Shown: positions 44,857 through 53,843 of the stretch, one piece after another
How the letters are laid out: every line of letters starts with the position of its first letter
How positions within the stretch are numbered: position 1 is the first letter of the stretch
Assembly: GCF_000711295.1 (NCBI RefSeq)
Contig: NZ_JOMJ01000004.1
Location: forward strand, 62,001 to 126,000
DNA length: 64,000 bases
Reading direction: 5' to 3'
Origin: Desulfohalovibrio reitneri
GTDB lineage: Bacteria > Desulfobacterota > Desulfovibrionia > Desulfovibrionales > Desulfovibrionaceae
The notes under the pieces: model-generated
Database searches by the model: none
Told to the model about the DNA's origin: nothing
Seen by the model: only the letters and a program-made list of their open reading frames with translations
Program-made: the position numbers and the translations under genes

Positions 44857-46040
44857 CCGTTCCCGCCGACACCGGGCGCATCCGCCTGCTGGCCGTTGTC
44901 CGCTGGCCGGTGGGGGGCATCCGCACCTACATGCGCTACACCTACGGCGCGTTCCCCGGGGAGACGGAGTTGACCATTCTGGCCAACCGCACCCAGGAGG
45001 AGGACCTGCTGCGCCAGGACGCGGCCGAACTGGGGGCCAGGCTGGTGCCGGTGGAGGGCGGAACCCGCGAACTGGCCAAGGCGGCCTGGCGGGAACTGCG
45101 CGGCGGCGGGCACACCGTGGTGCAGAGCCACGGCTTCAACGCCGCGGCCGCTGTCTCCCTGGCCAACGCGTTCCGCCCCCGTCCCCACCTGCTGACGGTC
45201 CACGGCATCCTGGAGCAGCGCCTGCTGACGGGCTTTTCCGGCCGGCTGAAGCGGCTCGGACTGCGGCGGCTGGTGCGGCGGCTGGATGCGGTGCACGCCG
45301 TGGGGCGGGACATCATGGAGCATCTGCGCGAGGAGATTCCCGGCCTGGAGGAGTCCGGTGTGCGCTGCGAAATCATCCCCAACGGCGTGGACACCTCCCG
45401 TTTCCTGGGCTGCCGCGACACCGCACCCGGCTTGCGCGCGGAGCTGGGGCTGCGGCGGGACGAGTTCCTGTTCGGTTTTCTGGGGCGGCTCATGGAGCAG
45501 AAGGGCTTCGACCTTGTCATCCGGGCGGCCAAGGAGCTGGCCGGGGAAGGCCGCGCCTTCCGCGTGCTGGTGGCAGCCTCCGGCGACTATATCCGCGAGT
45601 ACCGCCGCCTCATCACCGAGGCCGGACTGGCGGACCGCTTCGTCTTTCTGCCCTACCAGGACGACGTGCGGCGGGTGTTCGCCACGGTGGACGCGGTGCT
45701 CATGCCCTCCCGCTGGGAGGCCTGGGGGCTGCTCAAGGCCGAGGCCCTGAGCAGCGGGACGCCCCTGGTGGCCTCAACCTGCATGGGGCTGGCCGAGGAC
45801 ATCGAGGACAGCCCCACCCTTTTCGTGCGGCCCGGCGACGCGCCGGACCTGGCCCGGGCCATGCGCCTTGCCCTGGACGACCCGGACTTGGCGCGGCGGT
45901 TCGCGGAGTTCGCGCCGGAAGCGTCCAGGCGGTTTTCGGTCTGCAGGTCGGCGGAGCGCATGCGCTCCCTGCTGGGGGAGCTTCACCACAACGGGGCGGG
46001 CCGGGTGCCGGCCGGGCCCATGGGAGCGGTCGAGCCATGA
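44853..46040 (+). CDS. Glycosyltransferase family 4 (GT-B)
   Basis: 395-residue enzyme: RWPVGGIRTYMRYTY at the N-terminus, IIPNGVDTSRF in the linker, LGRLMEQKGFD and PSRWEAWGLLKAEALSSGTP in the donor-binding domain. GTG start in a GTGA overlap. It assembles part of the repeat unit. Confidence 0.92.
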   Translation: MTVPADTGRIRLLAVVRWPVGGIRTYMRYTYGAFPGETELTILANRTQEEDLLRQDAAELGARLVPVEGGTRELAKAAWRELRGGGHTVVQSHGFNAAAAVSLANAFRPRPHLLTVHGILEQRLLTGFSGRLKRLGLRRLVRRLDAVHAVGRDIMEHLREEIPGLEESGVRCEIIPNGVDTSRFLGCRDTAPGLRAELGLRRDEFLFGFLGRLMEQKGFDLVIRAAKELAGEGRAFRVLVAASGDYIREYRRLITEAGLADRFVFLPYQDDVRRVFATVDAVLMPSRWEAWGLLKAEALSSGTPLVASTCMGLAEDIEDSPTLFVRPGDAPDLARAMRLALDDPDLARRFAEFAPEASRRFSVCRSAERMRSLLGELHHNGAGRVPAGPMGAVEP

Positions 46041-47035
46041 GCGATTCCGGGGACGGCGCCGTGCAAGGCGTGTCCGTCATCATTCCCACCTACAACCGCG
46101 CCCGCTGCGTGCTGGACGCCATCCGCTCTGCCGTGGAGCAGGACCCGCCCCCGCTGGAGGTGGTGGTCATCGACGACGGCTCCACAGACAACTCCGGGGA
46201 GCTGATCCGCGACTTCGGCCATCCCCTGGTCCGGTACCAATGGCAGGAGAACAAGGGCCTCTCCGGGGCGCGCAACGCGGGCCTGCGGCTGGCCAGGGGC
46301 GACCTGTGCGCCCTGCTGGATTCGGATGACACCTGGCTGCCGGGCAAGCTGGCCGCCCAGGAACGGATCATGCGCGAGGACCCGGAATGCGCCCTGGTCT
46401 ACACGGACATGGTGGAGACGCGCTTCGGCGAGCTGGCCCACCGCTCCGTGCTGCACGAGAAGGGCTACCAGCGCCTGGGCGAGGGGTATCTCTACGAGAA
46501 CCTGCTGCATGAAAACTTCATCATACCCTCCACGGTCATGCTGCGCACGGAGGACGTGCGCCGCGTGGGCTATTTCGACGAACGGCTGCGCTCCTCCGAG
46601 GACCGCGACATGTGGCTGCGGCTGGCCGAGACGCGGAAGTTCCGCTTCGTGGACCAGCCGCTGTGCATGCGCAACATCGACTCCGACGCCCTGACCGGCG
46701 ACCTGGACAAGTGGATCACCAACCAGCTGGCCATGTTCCGCGAGCACCTGCGGCTGCGGCGGGCCGAGCCATTGGGCGGCCCCTACGAGGGGCGCGGGGA
46801 GGCCATCGTCAAGCGGCTGGAGGAAAACGTCCACCTCGCCCTGACCACCCTGGGGCAGAACTGTTTCCGGAACTTCGACCTGCCCCGGGCGCGCCGCCTG
46901 CTGCGCGAGAGCCTTGGGCGCAGGTTGGACAGGCACAACCTCAAATACTACCTGGCTTCGCACGTCCCCGCTCCGGCCCTGCGCCGGTTGAAGCGGCTCA
47001 AGGACGCCCGCGCGGCCGGGAGGGAGCACGCATGA
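46037..47035 (+). CDS. Glycosyltransferase family 2
   Basis: 332-residue GT-A enzyme with VIIPTYNRARCVLDA, VVIDDGSTDN and LLDSDDTWLPGK. No membrane helix. ATGA overlaps link it to the glycosyltransferase before and the exosortase after. Confidence 0.92.
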   Translation: MSDSGDGAVQGVSVIIPTYNRARCVLDAIRSAVEQDPPPLEVVVIDDGSTDNSGELIRDFGHPLVRYQWQENKGLSGARNAGLRLARGDLCALLDSDDTWLPGKLAAQERIMREDPECALVYTDMVETRFGELAHRSVLHEKGYQRLGEGYLYENLLHENFIIPSTVMLRTEDVRRVGYFDERLRSSEDRDMWLRLAETRKFRFVDQPLCMRNIDSDALTGDLDKWITNQLAMFREHLRLRRAEPLGGPYEGRGEAIVKRLEENVHLALTTLGQNCFRNFDLPRARRLLRESLGRRLDRHNLKYYLASHVPAPALRRLKRLKDARAAGREHA

Positions 47036-47868
47036 CGCTGACGACCGCTCTCCGCCGAACCTGGCCGGGCTGGGTGGCCTTCTTCGCCGTTCTTTCACTG
47101 GTTTATTTCCCCGTGGTTCAGGGCATGGTCGAGGACTGGGCCACGGACGAGAACTACTCCCACGGCTTCCTGGTGCCGCTCATCGCGGGCTACCTGGTCT
47201 ACCGCAAGCGGGACGAGCTGAACCAGACCCCGGTCGGCACCGCCCCCATCGGATTGGCCGTGGTGGCCGGAGGGGTGGGCATGCTGGTGCTTGGCTGGCT
47301 GGCCTCGGAGTACTTCACCATGCGCTCTTCCCTGGTGGTTGTCCTGGCCGGGGCCTCGCTCTTTCTGCTGGGACGACGGGTGACGGGCAAGCTGGCCGCG
47401 CCGCTGGCCTACCTGCTGCTCATGGTGCCCATCCCCTACGTGCTCTACAACGCGGCCGCCTTCCCCCTGAAGCTGTTCGTCACGGAAATCTCCGTGTTCA
47501 CGCTCAAGACCATGGGCGTGGTGGTCTGGCAGGAGGGGAACATCCTCATGTTCCCCCACATCACCCTGGAGGTGGCCAACGCCTGCAGCGGGCTGCGGTC
47601 CATCATGTCCCTGCTGGCCATCGGCGTGGCCTACGCCCTCATTTTCCACCGCTCCAACATCCAGCGGGCGCTGCTCATCCTGTCAACCATCCCCCTGGCG
47701 GTCATCACCAACGCCCTGCGCGTGGTGGGCACGGGCATTCTGGCCAAGTACTTCGGCGAGGCCGCGGCCAAGGGCTTCTTCCACGAGTTCGCCGGACTGT
47801 TCGTTTTCATGACCGCCGTGGCGCTGTTCGTGGCCCTCGGCGTGGTACTCAAGAGGATTGGGATATGA
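47032..47868 (+). CDS. Exosortase (PEP-CTERM protein-sorting peptidase)
   Basis: 278-residue inner-membrane transpeptidase-like enzyme with about eight helices. The predicted catalytic triad is intact: Cys185 in EVANACSGLRS, Arg230 in TNALRVVG, His251 in FFHEFAG. It should cut the PEP-CTERM tails of the proteins at 7132, 8104, 12462 and 55912. It lacks the C-terminal EpsI domain fused to many XrtA enzymes; EpsI is encoded two genes later, with a sulfotransferase in between. ATG at 47032 is in an ATGA overlap. Confidence 0.94.
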   Translation: MTLTTALRRTWPGWVAFFAVLSLVYFPVVQGMVEDWATDENYSHGFLVPLIAGYLVYRKRDELNQTPVGTAPIGLAVVAGGVGMLVLGWLASEYFTMRSSLVVVLAGASLFLLGRRVTGKLAAPLAYLLLMVPIPYVLYNAAAFPLKLFVTEISVFTLKTMGVVVWQEGNILMFPHITLEVANACSGLRSIMSLLAIGVAYALIFHRSNIQRALLILSTIPLAVITNALRVVGTGILAKYFGEAAAKGFFHEFAGLFVFMTAVALFVALGVVLKRIGI

Positions 47869-48806
47869 CCGCGCAGACCAAGCAGCCGCCGGTGTTCGTC
47901 GTCGGCGTCCACCGTTCGGGAACCACCCTGCTGAACCTCATGCTGGACAGCCACTCCCAGTTGTGGATTCCCTACGAGTCGCACTTCATCGTCAGGCTCC
48001 ACCGCAAGTACGTGCTGAACGGGCAAGGGGATTTCGAGTCCCCCGTCTTCCGCCGGGCGCTGGTGGAGGAGATTCTGGGCGACCACTTCGTCAAGGACTG
48101 GGAGGTGGACGTGACGCCCGACGAGGTGGACGTCGACGCCTGCCGGGACCTGTCCTCGGCCATCGACGCGGTTTACTCCGCGCACGCCGCCAAGGCGGGC
48201 AAGACCCGCTGGGGGGACAAGACCCCCTCCTACGTCTACCATGCGGACCTGCTCAACGAGTTGTTCCCGGAATGCAAGTTCATCCACCTGGTGCGCGACG
48301 GCCGCGACGTGGCGCGTTCCGTGGTCCGGCGGCACTGGGGGCCGGATGATCTGGTCTCCGCCCTGCGGGAGTGGGCGCGCAAGGTGGAGGTCTGCGACAA
48401 GATGCTGCGCATGCTGCCGCCCGGGCGGCGGAGCACCCTGCGCTACGAGGACCTGGTGGAGAAGCCCGGGGACAGTCTGCGAGGTCTCTGCGAGTTCCTC
48501 GATCTGCCCTTCGAGGAGTCCATGCTCCAGTATCAGGGCAGGTCGGCGGAAAAGCTGGGCCAGCGGCGGTCCTCCACGTATCACTCGGGCCTCATGGGCG
48601 CGCCCAGCAAGGACTTCGTGCAGCAGTGGAAGCGGGAGATGAGCCCGGTGGATCAGTCCATCGCGCAGGAGGTTGCCGGGGAAATGCTGGACTACTTCGG
48701 TTATGAGCCGGGCAGGAGGAACCACCCCCTCAAGGCGTGGGGCAGGTTCCGGCACAAAATAGACGAACGGCGCAGTTGGAAGACGAGAAAGGGGAGGGCG
48801 CAGTGA
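47865..48806 (+). CDS. Sulfotransferase (Sulfotransfer_1/3 type) inside the exosortase operon
   Basis: 313-residue PAPS-dependent sulfotransferase. The 5'-phosphosulfate loop is VGVHRSGTTLL and the 3'-phosphate site is FIHLVRDGRDVARSVV; WGDKTP is a further family motif. It lies between exosortase and epsI, overlapping both by four bases, so it is made with the sorting machinery. It likely sulfates the exported glycan or a lipid-linked precursor. Confidence 0.9.
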   Translation: MTAQTKQPPVFVVGVHRSGTTLLNLMLDSHSQLWIPYESHFIVRLHRKYVLNGQGDFESPVFRRALVEEILGDHFVKDWEVDVTPDEVDVDACRDLSSAIDAVYSAHAAKAGKTRWGDKTPSYVYHADLLNELFPECKFIHLVRDGRDVARSVVRRHWGPDDLVSALREWARKVEVCDKMLRMLPPGRRSTLRYEDLVEKPGDSLRGLCEFLDLPFEESMLQYQGRSAEKLGQRRSSTYHSGLMGAPSKDFVQQWKREMSPVDQSIAQEVAGEMLDYFGYEPGRRNHPLKAWGRFRHKIDERRSWKTRKGRAQ

Positions 48807-49435
48807 TGGTCTGGTGGCGTTTTCTGGCGGTTTCCCTGTTGGTGGCTTGCGCAGGTGCCTTCATGCATCTGCATGAGGACGTGGCCGTGCCTCTGGCCCG
48901 CCCCCTGGAGCAGTTCCCGGCCTCCCACGAGGGATGGCGCATGGTGGGGCAGTCCCAGCTCAGCTCGGGCGAAATCCAGGTGCTCAGGCCCACGGACTAC
49001 CTCGCCCGGCGTTACCGCCACGAGGACGGGCACACCGTGGACCTGTTCATCGGCTACTTCTCCGGCTCGGAGGAGGCGGGGGGCATCCACTCCCCGCGCA
49101 ATTGCATGCCCGGCAGCGGCTGGACGCAGTTGTCCTCAACCCCCACGTCACTGGACGTGGGCGGCGAACAGGTCAATCTGGTCAAGGCGGTCTACGGCAT
49201 GGGCCAGACCAGGGACATGCTCCTGTACTGGTTCCAGATGCGCGATTTGACCCTCAACGACGAGTACTCGCTGAAGATCAGGGAGGTGCTCAACTCCGCG
49301 CTGCACCGCCGCCGCGACGAGAGCTTCGTGCGCATCTCCACCCCGGTCCGTGGAACGAAAGACGCGGCTTGGGAGGCCGGAACCCGTTTCGTGCGGGACT
49401 TCTATCCGGTCATCGACGGATTCCTGCCGGAGTAG
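48803..49435 (+). CDS. epsI: EpsI-like exosortase-associated protein
   Basis: 210-residue protein with one N-terminal membrane anchor and a periplasmic EpsI domain: SHEGWRMVG, the LFIGYF strand and HSPRNCMPGSGW, containing the conserved Cys of the family. It is found with exosortases and polysaccharide export, though its biochemical role is unclear. GTG at 48803 (GGGGAGG five bases upstream, overlapping the previous stop) or the adjacent ATG at 48806 begins the gene. Confidence 0.9.
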   Translation: MMVWWRFLAVSLLVACAGAFMHLHEDVAVPLARPLEQFPASHEGWRMVGQSQLSSGEIQVLRPTDYLARRYRHEDGHTVDLFIGYFSGSEEAGGIHSPRNCMPGSGWTQLSSTPTSLDVGGEQVNLVKAVYGMGQTRDMLLYWFQMRDLTLNDEYSLKIREVLNSALHRRRDESFVRISTPVRGTKDAAWEAGTRFVRDFYPVIDGFLPE

Positions 49436-49437
49436 CC

Positions 49438-51561
49438 ATGCCTCGGAACCTGGCCTATCCCACCATTTCGGGCGCGGCCGTCATTCTGACCGTGGTCTTT
49501 TGCGTCTACCTGGTGGCCAGGACGGCGCGGGGACACGGAGGGGCGGCACACGCCGCCCTGGCCGCCGCCCTGGCCTGCACGGCCATGGTGGAGCTGTGCG
49601 ACCTGCTGGCCCTGCTGGGGCCGGAGGGTGTCGGCCCCTGGCGCCAGGCGGCGGTGGTGGCCGAGGGGGCCATGTGTCCTGCCTGGCTGCTCTTCACCGT
49701 GCTTTTCGCCCGCCGCTACGAGGAGCGGTCCATGCCCTGGACCCAGCGGGGCATGGTCCTGGCGGGATGCCTGATGCCCCTGTTCGGGGCCTACCTGGCC
49801 GTCCGGGGCTACTACTACGCGCCCAACTTCGACTCCGAGCCCATCCTTTTCCTGCACGGCGGGGCCTTCTATTTCTACCTGGGGGTCGTGCTGTGCTCGG
49901 TGCTGGCCCTGTTCAACCTGGAGGGCACCCTGGCCGGGGCCACCCACCACCGCCGCTGGAAGATCAAGTTCGTCCTGCTTGGCGCGGTGGCCGTGCTGGG
50001 CACCCAGGTGCTGTACTACAGCCAGGGGCTGCTCAATCGCTCCCTGAACCTCGGCCTGGCCCCGGCCCGTTCCCTGGCCCTGCTCCTGGGCGTGGGGCTC
50101 ATGTGGTACTCCCTGGCCCGCCGGGGCGGGGAGGTGAAGATCAGCTTTTCGCGGCGGCTGACCTATAAGTCGCTGGTGCTGGCGGCCGCGGGCATCTACC
50201 TGGTGGTGCTGGGGCTGGCGGGCGAGGGCGCGCGGCAGCTCGGCGAGTCTCTCAGCCCGGTGGTGCTCCTCTCCATTGGCATCGTGGCCGGGCTGGCCCT
50301 TCTGGTGGTCAGCCTCTCCGAAACGGTGCAGCGCAAGGTGAAGGTCTTTCTGCAGCGCCACTTCTACCAGGAAAAGTACGACTACCGGCAGCAGTGGATG
50401 CAGTTCACCAAGCGGCTGCACGCCGCCCGCACCGTCCACGAGTTGCATCAGACCGTTCTCGGTGCTTGGTGCGAGACCTTCGGGCTGGAGGGCGCGGCCA
50501 TGTTCCTGCACCGGCAGGCTGACAACCGCTTCGCCTGCGTCTCGGCCCTGGAGATCCTGCAGCCCGAGGTCCGGTTCGCCCCGGACTCTCCGCTGGTGCG
50601 CGCGCTGCGGCGCACAGGCGGCACGGTGGACGTGCGCGGCGGACTGGCGGGCGAGGGCGGCGAGGCGGCCAGCTACCTGGAGGCCTCCGGGGCCACCTTC
50701 GCCGTGCCCCTGACCCGCGAGGGCGAGCTGGACGGCTTCGTGCTCATGGGGCCGACCATCAACAAGGCGGAGTCCTACGACCTGGAGGACTTCGAGCTGA
50801 TGGACACCATGGCCGGGCACGTGGCCTCGGCACTTTTGAACATGCGGCTTTCCGACCAGCTGGCCAAGGCGCGGGAGATGGAGGTCATGGGCAAGGTCTC
50901 CACCTTCGTGGCCCACGACCTCAAGAACCTAGTCTACACGCTTTCCCTGGTGGTGGAGAACGCGGGCAAGTACATCGCCGACCCGGACTTCCAGAAGGAC
51001 ATGCTGGGCTCGTTGGACAGCACAGTGGGCAAGATGAAGGTCCTCATCTCCCGGCTGAAGGGGCTGCCCGAGCGCCACACCCTGAAGCGTGAGCCGGTTC
51101 GGCTTTTGACCGCCGCCCGAGAGGTGGCCGGGCTGGTGCCCGGCGAGCGGCTGCGGCTGAACGGCGACGACGTGTGCGCCGAGGTGGACCGCGAGGAGTT
51201 CTCCAAGGTCATCCTCAACCTCTGCCTCAACGCGGTGGAGGCCAGCACCGACGGCGGCGAGGTGCGGGTGGAAACCGGCAGCGACGGTGGGCCCTACCTG
51301 CGGGTGGAGGACTCCGGCCGGGGCATGGAGGAATCCTTTCTTTCCGAGGCCATTTTCCAGCCGTTCCAGACCACCAAGAAGGGAGGCATGGGCATCGGCC
51401 TGTACCAGTGCAAGCAGATCGTCGAGGCCCACGGCGGGTGCATCGAGGTCAGCAGCGCGCCGGGCGAGGGAACGGTATTCGTGGTGCGCCTGCCCGAGCA
51501 CGCGCTCTGCCGGGGCGGCGACGAGGCTGAATCGCAAAGGTTTTCCCAAGGGAGCGCGTGA
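49438..51561 (+). CDS. prsK: Membrane sensor histidine kinase PrsK
   Basis: 707-residue kinase. Eight or so N-terminal helices (about 8-295) form a membrane sensor; a GAF-like domain (about 325-470) precedes the H box FVAHDLKN with His493, the N box NLCLNAVEA and G boxes DSGRGM and GMGIGLYQC. The arrangement matches PrsK (TIGR02916 family), the partner of PrsR in PEP-CTERM systems. The signal is unknown. ATG at 49438 lies two bases after epsI; the cognate regulator is one gene downstream. Confidence 0.93.
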   Translation: MPRNLAYPTISGAAVILTVVFCVYLVARTARGHGGAAHAALAAALACTAMVELCDLLALLGPEGVGPWRQAAVVAEGAMCPAWLLFTVLFARRYEERSMPWTQRGMVLAGCLMPLFGAYLAVRGYYYAPNFDSEPILFLHGGAFYFYLGVVLCSVLALFNLEGTLAGATHHRRWKIKFVLLGAVAVLGTQVLYYSQGLLNRSLNLGLAPARSLALLLGVGLMWYSLARRGGEVKISFSRRLTYKSLVLAAAGIYLVVLGLAGEGARQLGESLSPVVLLSIGIVAGLALLVVSLSETVQRKVKVFLQRHFYQEKYDYRQQWMQFTKRLHAARTVHELHQTVLGAWCETFGLEGAAMFLHRQADNRFACVSALEILQPEVRFAPDSPLVRALRRTGGTVDVRGGLAGEGGEAASYLEASGATFAVPLTREGELDGFVLMGPTINKAESYDLEDFELMDTMAGHVASALLNMRLSDQLAKAREMEVMGKVSTFVAHDLKNLVYTLSLVVENAGKYIADPDFQKDMLGSLDSTVGKMKVLISRLKGLPERHTLKREPVRLLTAAREVAGLVPGERLRLNGDDVCAEVDREEFSKVILNLCLNAVEASTDGGEVRVETGSDGGPYLRVEDSGRGMEESFLSEAIFQPFQTTKKGGMGIGLYQCKQIVEAHGGCIEVSSAPGEGTVFVVRLPEHALCRGGDEAESQRFSQGSA

Positions 51562-52460
51562 TGGCTGACCTGGTTTCCGTTCTCATGGCCTGCTACAATG
51601 GCGAGAAGTATCTGGAGGAATCCATCCTGACCGTCCTGAACCAGACCTACCGTGATCTGGAGTTCTTCATCATGGACGACGGCTCGACCGACGGGTCGCG
51701 GGAGGTCATGGAGAAATACGCCGACAGGCTGACCGTTCTGGAGCACCCGGGAAGGGGCAACAGGGGCCAATACTACTCGCTGAACGAGGCCCTGCGCCAC
51801 GCCCGGGGGAAATACGTGGCCTTCATCGACGCCGACGACCTCTGGGAGCCGGACAAGATCGAGAAGCAGGTGGCGCTGATGCGGCGGACGGGGCGGAAGT
51901 TCTGCTACACCGCGGTGAAGGGGTTCCACGGCGACGACATGGACAGGTGGTTCTCCTTCACGGACAAGGACGGTCCCCTGGCCACGGCGGAAGCCATCCT
52001 GCTGGACTGCGGCATCTGCCCGGCGGCCACCATGGTGGAGCGGAGCGCCCTGGAGGACGTGGGCGGGTTCGCCGAGGACGTGATGCCCGGGGACCACGAC
52101 TTCTTCCTGCGGGTGCTGGAAAGGCACCCCGCCTGTTTCCTGCGGGAATACGCCACCTGGTACCGGTTCCATCCCGCACAGATCAGCGCCAAGCGGGTGC
52201 TCTGGGAGGACGGGTTCGCCGTTCTGCGCAGGGCGGCCGGGCGGTACCCCTACGGGCGGCGGCTGGTGCGCAAGCGCAAGGCCGTGCTGTACTACAGGCT
52301 GATGCGGCACGACCTGCGGGACAAAAAGCCCAGGTTTCTCTACTACGCCCTGCTTTCTTTTCTTTACGACACGAAACGGGCCGCCGGGCACGCGCTCGGC
52401 GCGCTCCGCAAACGGATGCGCGGGACGCCGCCCGGCGTCCGCCAGGGTGGTGCGGCATGA
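51558..52460 (+). CDS. Glycosyltransferase family 2 between prsK and prsR
   Basis: 300-residue GT-A enzyme with VLMACYNGEKYLEES, FIMDDGSTDGS and FIDADDLWEPDK. It separates the kinase gene from its regulator and overlaps both by four bases, so one transcript is likely. It looks intact and is presumably an ordinary repeat-unit transferase. Confidence 0.92.
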   Translation: MMADLVSVLMACYNGEKYLEESILTVLNQTYRDLEFFIMDDGSTDGSREVMEKYADRLTVLEHPGRGNRGQYYSLNEALRHARGKYVAFIDADDLWEPDKIEKQVALMRRTGRKFCYTAVKGFHGDDMDRWFSFTDKDGPLATAEAILLDCGICPAATMVERSALEDVGGFAEDVMPGDHDFFLRVLERHPACFLREYATWYRFHPAQISAKRVLWEDGFAVLRRAAGRYPYGRRLVRKRKAVLYYRLMRHDLRDKKPRFLYYALLSFLYDTKRAAGHALGALRKRMRGTPPGVRQGGAA

Positions 52461-53839
52461 GCAGCCTACTGATCGTCGACGACAACAAGGACATCCTGAC
52501 CCAGCTCAAGTGGGGGCTGGCCTCGGAGGGGTGGGACCTGCACTTCGCCCACGACGCGGACGAGGCCCTGCGGATGTATGACGAGGTGGCCCCCAAGGTG
52601 GTCACGCTGGACCTGGGCCTGCCTCCGGAGGAGGACAATTCCAGCGAGGGCTTCCGGTGCCTGGTGGAAATGCTCAAGTCCAACCACCCCGCCCGGGTCA
52701 TCGTCATCACCGGCAACGACGAGCGCGAGAATGCGCTCAAGGCCGTGCAGACCGGGGCCTACGACTTCTTCCGCAAGCCCATCGACCTGGACGAGCTGCG
52801 GGTCATCATCCGCCGCGCCTTCCACCTCTGCGACATCGAAGCGGAACAGCCCGGGGAGGAGGCGGAGGAAAGCAACGGCGTGGCCGAGAGCCACGGCATC
52901 GTGGGCACCTGTCCGGCCATGCGCTCCATCCTGACCATGATCGACCGTGTTTCCTCGTCGGACGTGCCGATCCTCATCTCCGGCGAGTCCGGCACGGGCA
53001 AGGAGCTGGTGGCCAAGGCTGTGCACGAGAAGAGCCCCCGCAGGGGGGGGCCATTGGTCACGGTGAATTGCGGGGCCATCCCGGAGAACCTGCTGGAGTC
53101 GGAGTTCTTCGGCCACGAGAAGGGGGCCTTCACCGGAGCCAGCTCCCTGGTGCGGGGCAAGGTGGAGTACGCGGACAAGGGCACTCTCTTCCTGGACGAG
53201 ATCGGCGAGCTGCCCATGAACCTGCAGGTCAAGATTCTGCGCTTCCTGCAGGAGATGGTCATCCAGCGGGTGGGCGGCCGCAAGGACATCGAGGTCAACG
53301 TGCGCATCATCGCGGCCACCAACGTCGATCTGCCCCAGGCCATCGAGGAGGGAGCCTTCCGCGAGGACCTCTACTACCGTCTCAGCGTGGTCAATCTGCA
53401 CTTGCCGCCCCTGCGGGACAGGGGCGAGGACGTACGGCTCCTGGCGGAGCACTTCCTGCGGCGGCTCACCGGGGACATGCACCGGGAGATAACAGGCTTC
53501 ACCCCGGAGGCGCTGGCCTACCTCACCTCCTATGACTGGCCCGGCAACATCCGCGAGCTGGAGAACAAGGTCCGCCGGGCCATCGTCCTGGCAGGCGGTT
53601 CCCGCATCACCCCGGAAGACCTGGGATTCGTGGGCCACGGCACGCGGGGCAACGGCGAGACCCCGCCCCTTTCCGGCACCCTGCGGGAGGCGAGGGCGGG
53701 GCTGGAGAAGAAGATGGTCAAGTCGGCCTTGACTCGCTGCCAGGGCAACATCCTCAAGGCTTCCGAAGAGCTGGGGATAAGCCGTCCCACCATGTACGAC
53801 CTGCTGAAAAAGCACGGCATCGAGAACTGGGGCAAGTAG
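52457..53839 (+). CDS. prsR: Sigma-54 response regulator PrsR
   Basis: 460-residue NtrC-family activator. Receiver domain with phospho-acceptor Asp52 (VVTLDLG); AAA+ domain with GESGTGKE (176-183) and the sigma-54 contact loop GAFTGA (223-228); C-terminal Fis-type helix-turn-helix (NILKASEELGISRPTMYDLL). The match is to the PEP-CTERM-box response regulator (TIGR02915 family). It should activate the -24/-12 promoters at 7894, 8049, 8983, 13331, 17718 and 38445. The ATG at 52457 overlaps the previous stop. Confidence 0.95.
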   Translation: MSSLLIVDDNKDILTQLKWGLASEGWDLHFAHDADEALRMYDEVAPKVVTLDLGLPPEEDNSSEGFRCLVEMLKSNHPARVIVITGNDERENALKAVQTGAYDFFRKPIDLDELRVIIRRAFHLCDIEAEQPGEEAEESNGVAESHGIVGTCPAMRSILTMIDRVSSSDVPILISGESGTGKELVAKAVHEKSPRRGGPLVTVNCGAIPENLLESEFFGHEKGAFTGASSLVRGKVEYADKGTLFLDEIGELPMNLQVKILRFLQEMVIQRVGGRKDIEVNVRIIAATNVDLPQAIEEGAFREDLYYRLSVVNLHLPPLRDRGEDVRLLAEHFLRRLTGDMHREITGFTPEALAYLTSYDWPGNIRELENKVRRAIVLAGGSRITPEDLGFVGHGTRGNGETPPLSGTLREARAGLEKKMVKSALTRCQGNILKASEELGISRPTMYDLLKKHGIENWGK

Positions 53840-53843
53840 GCGC

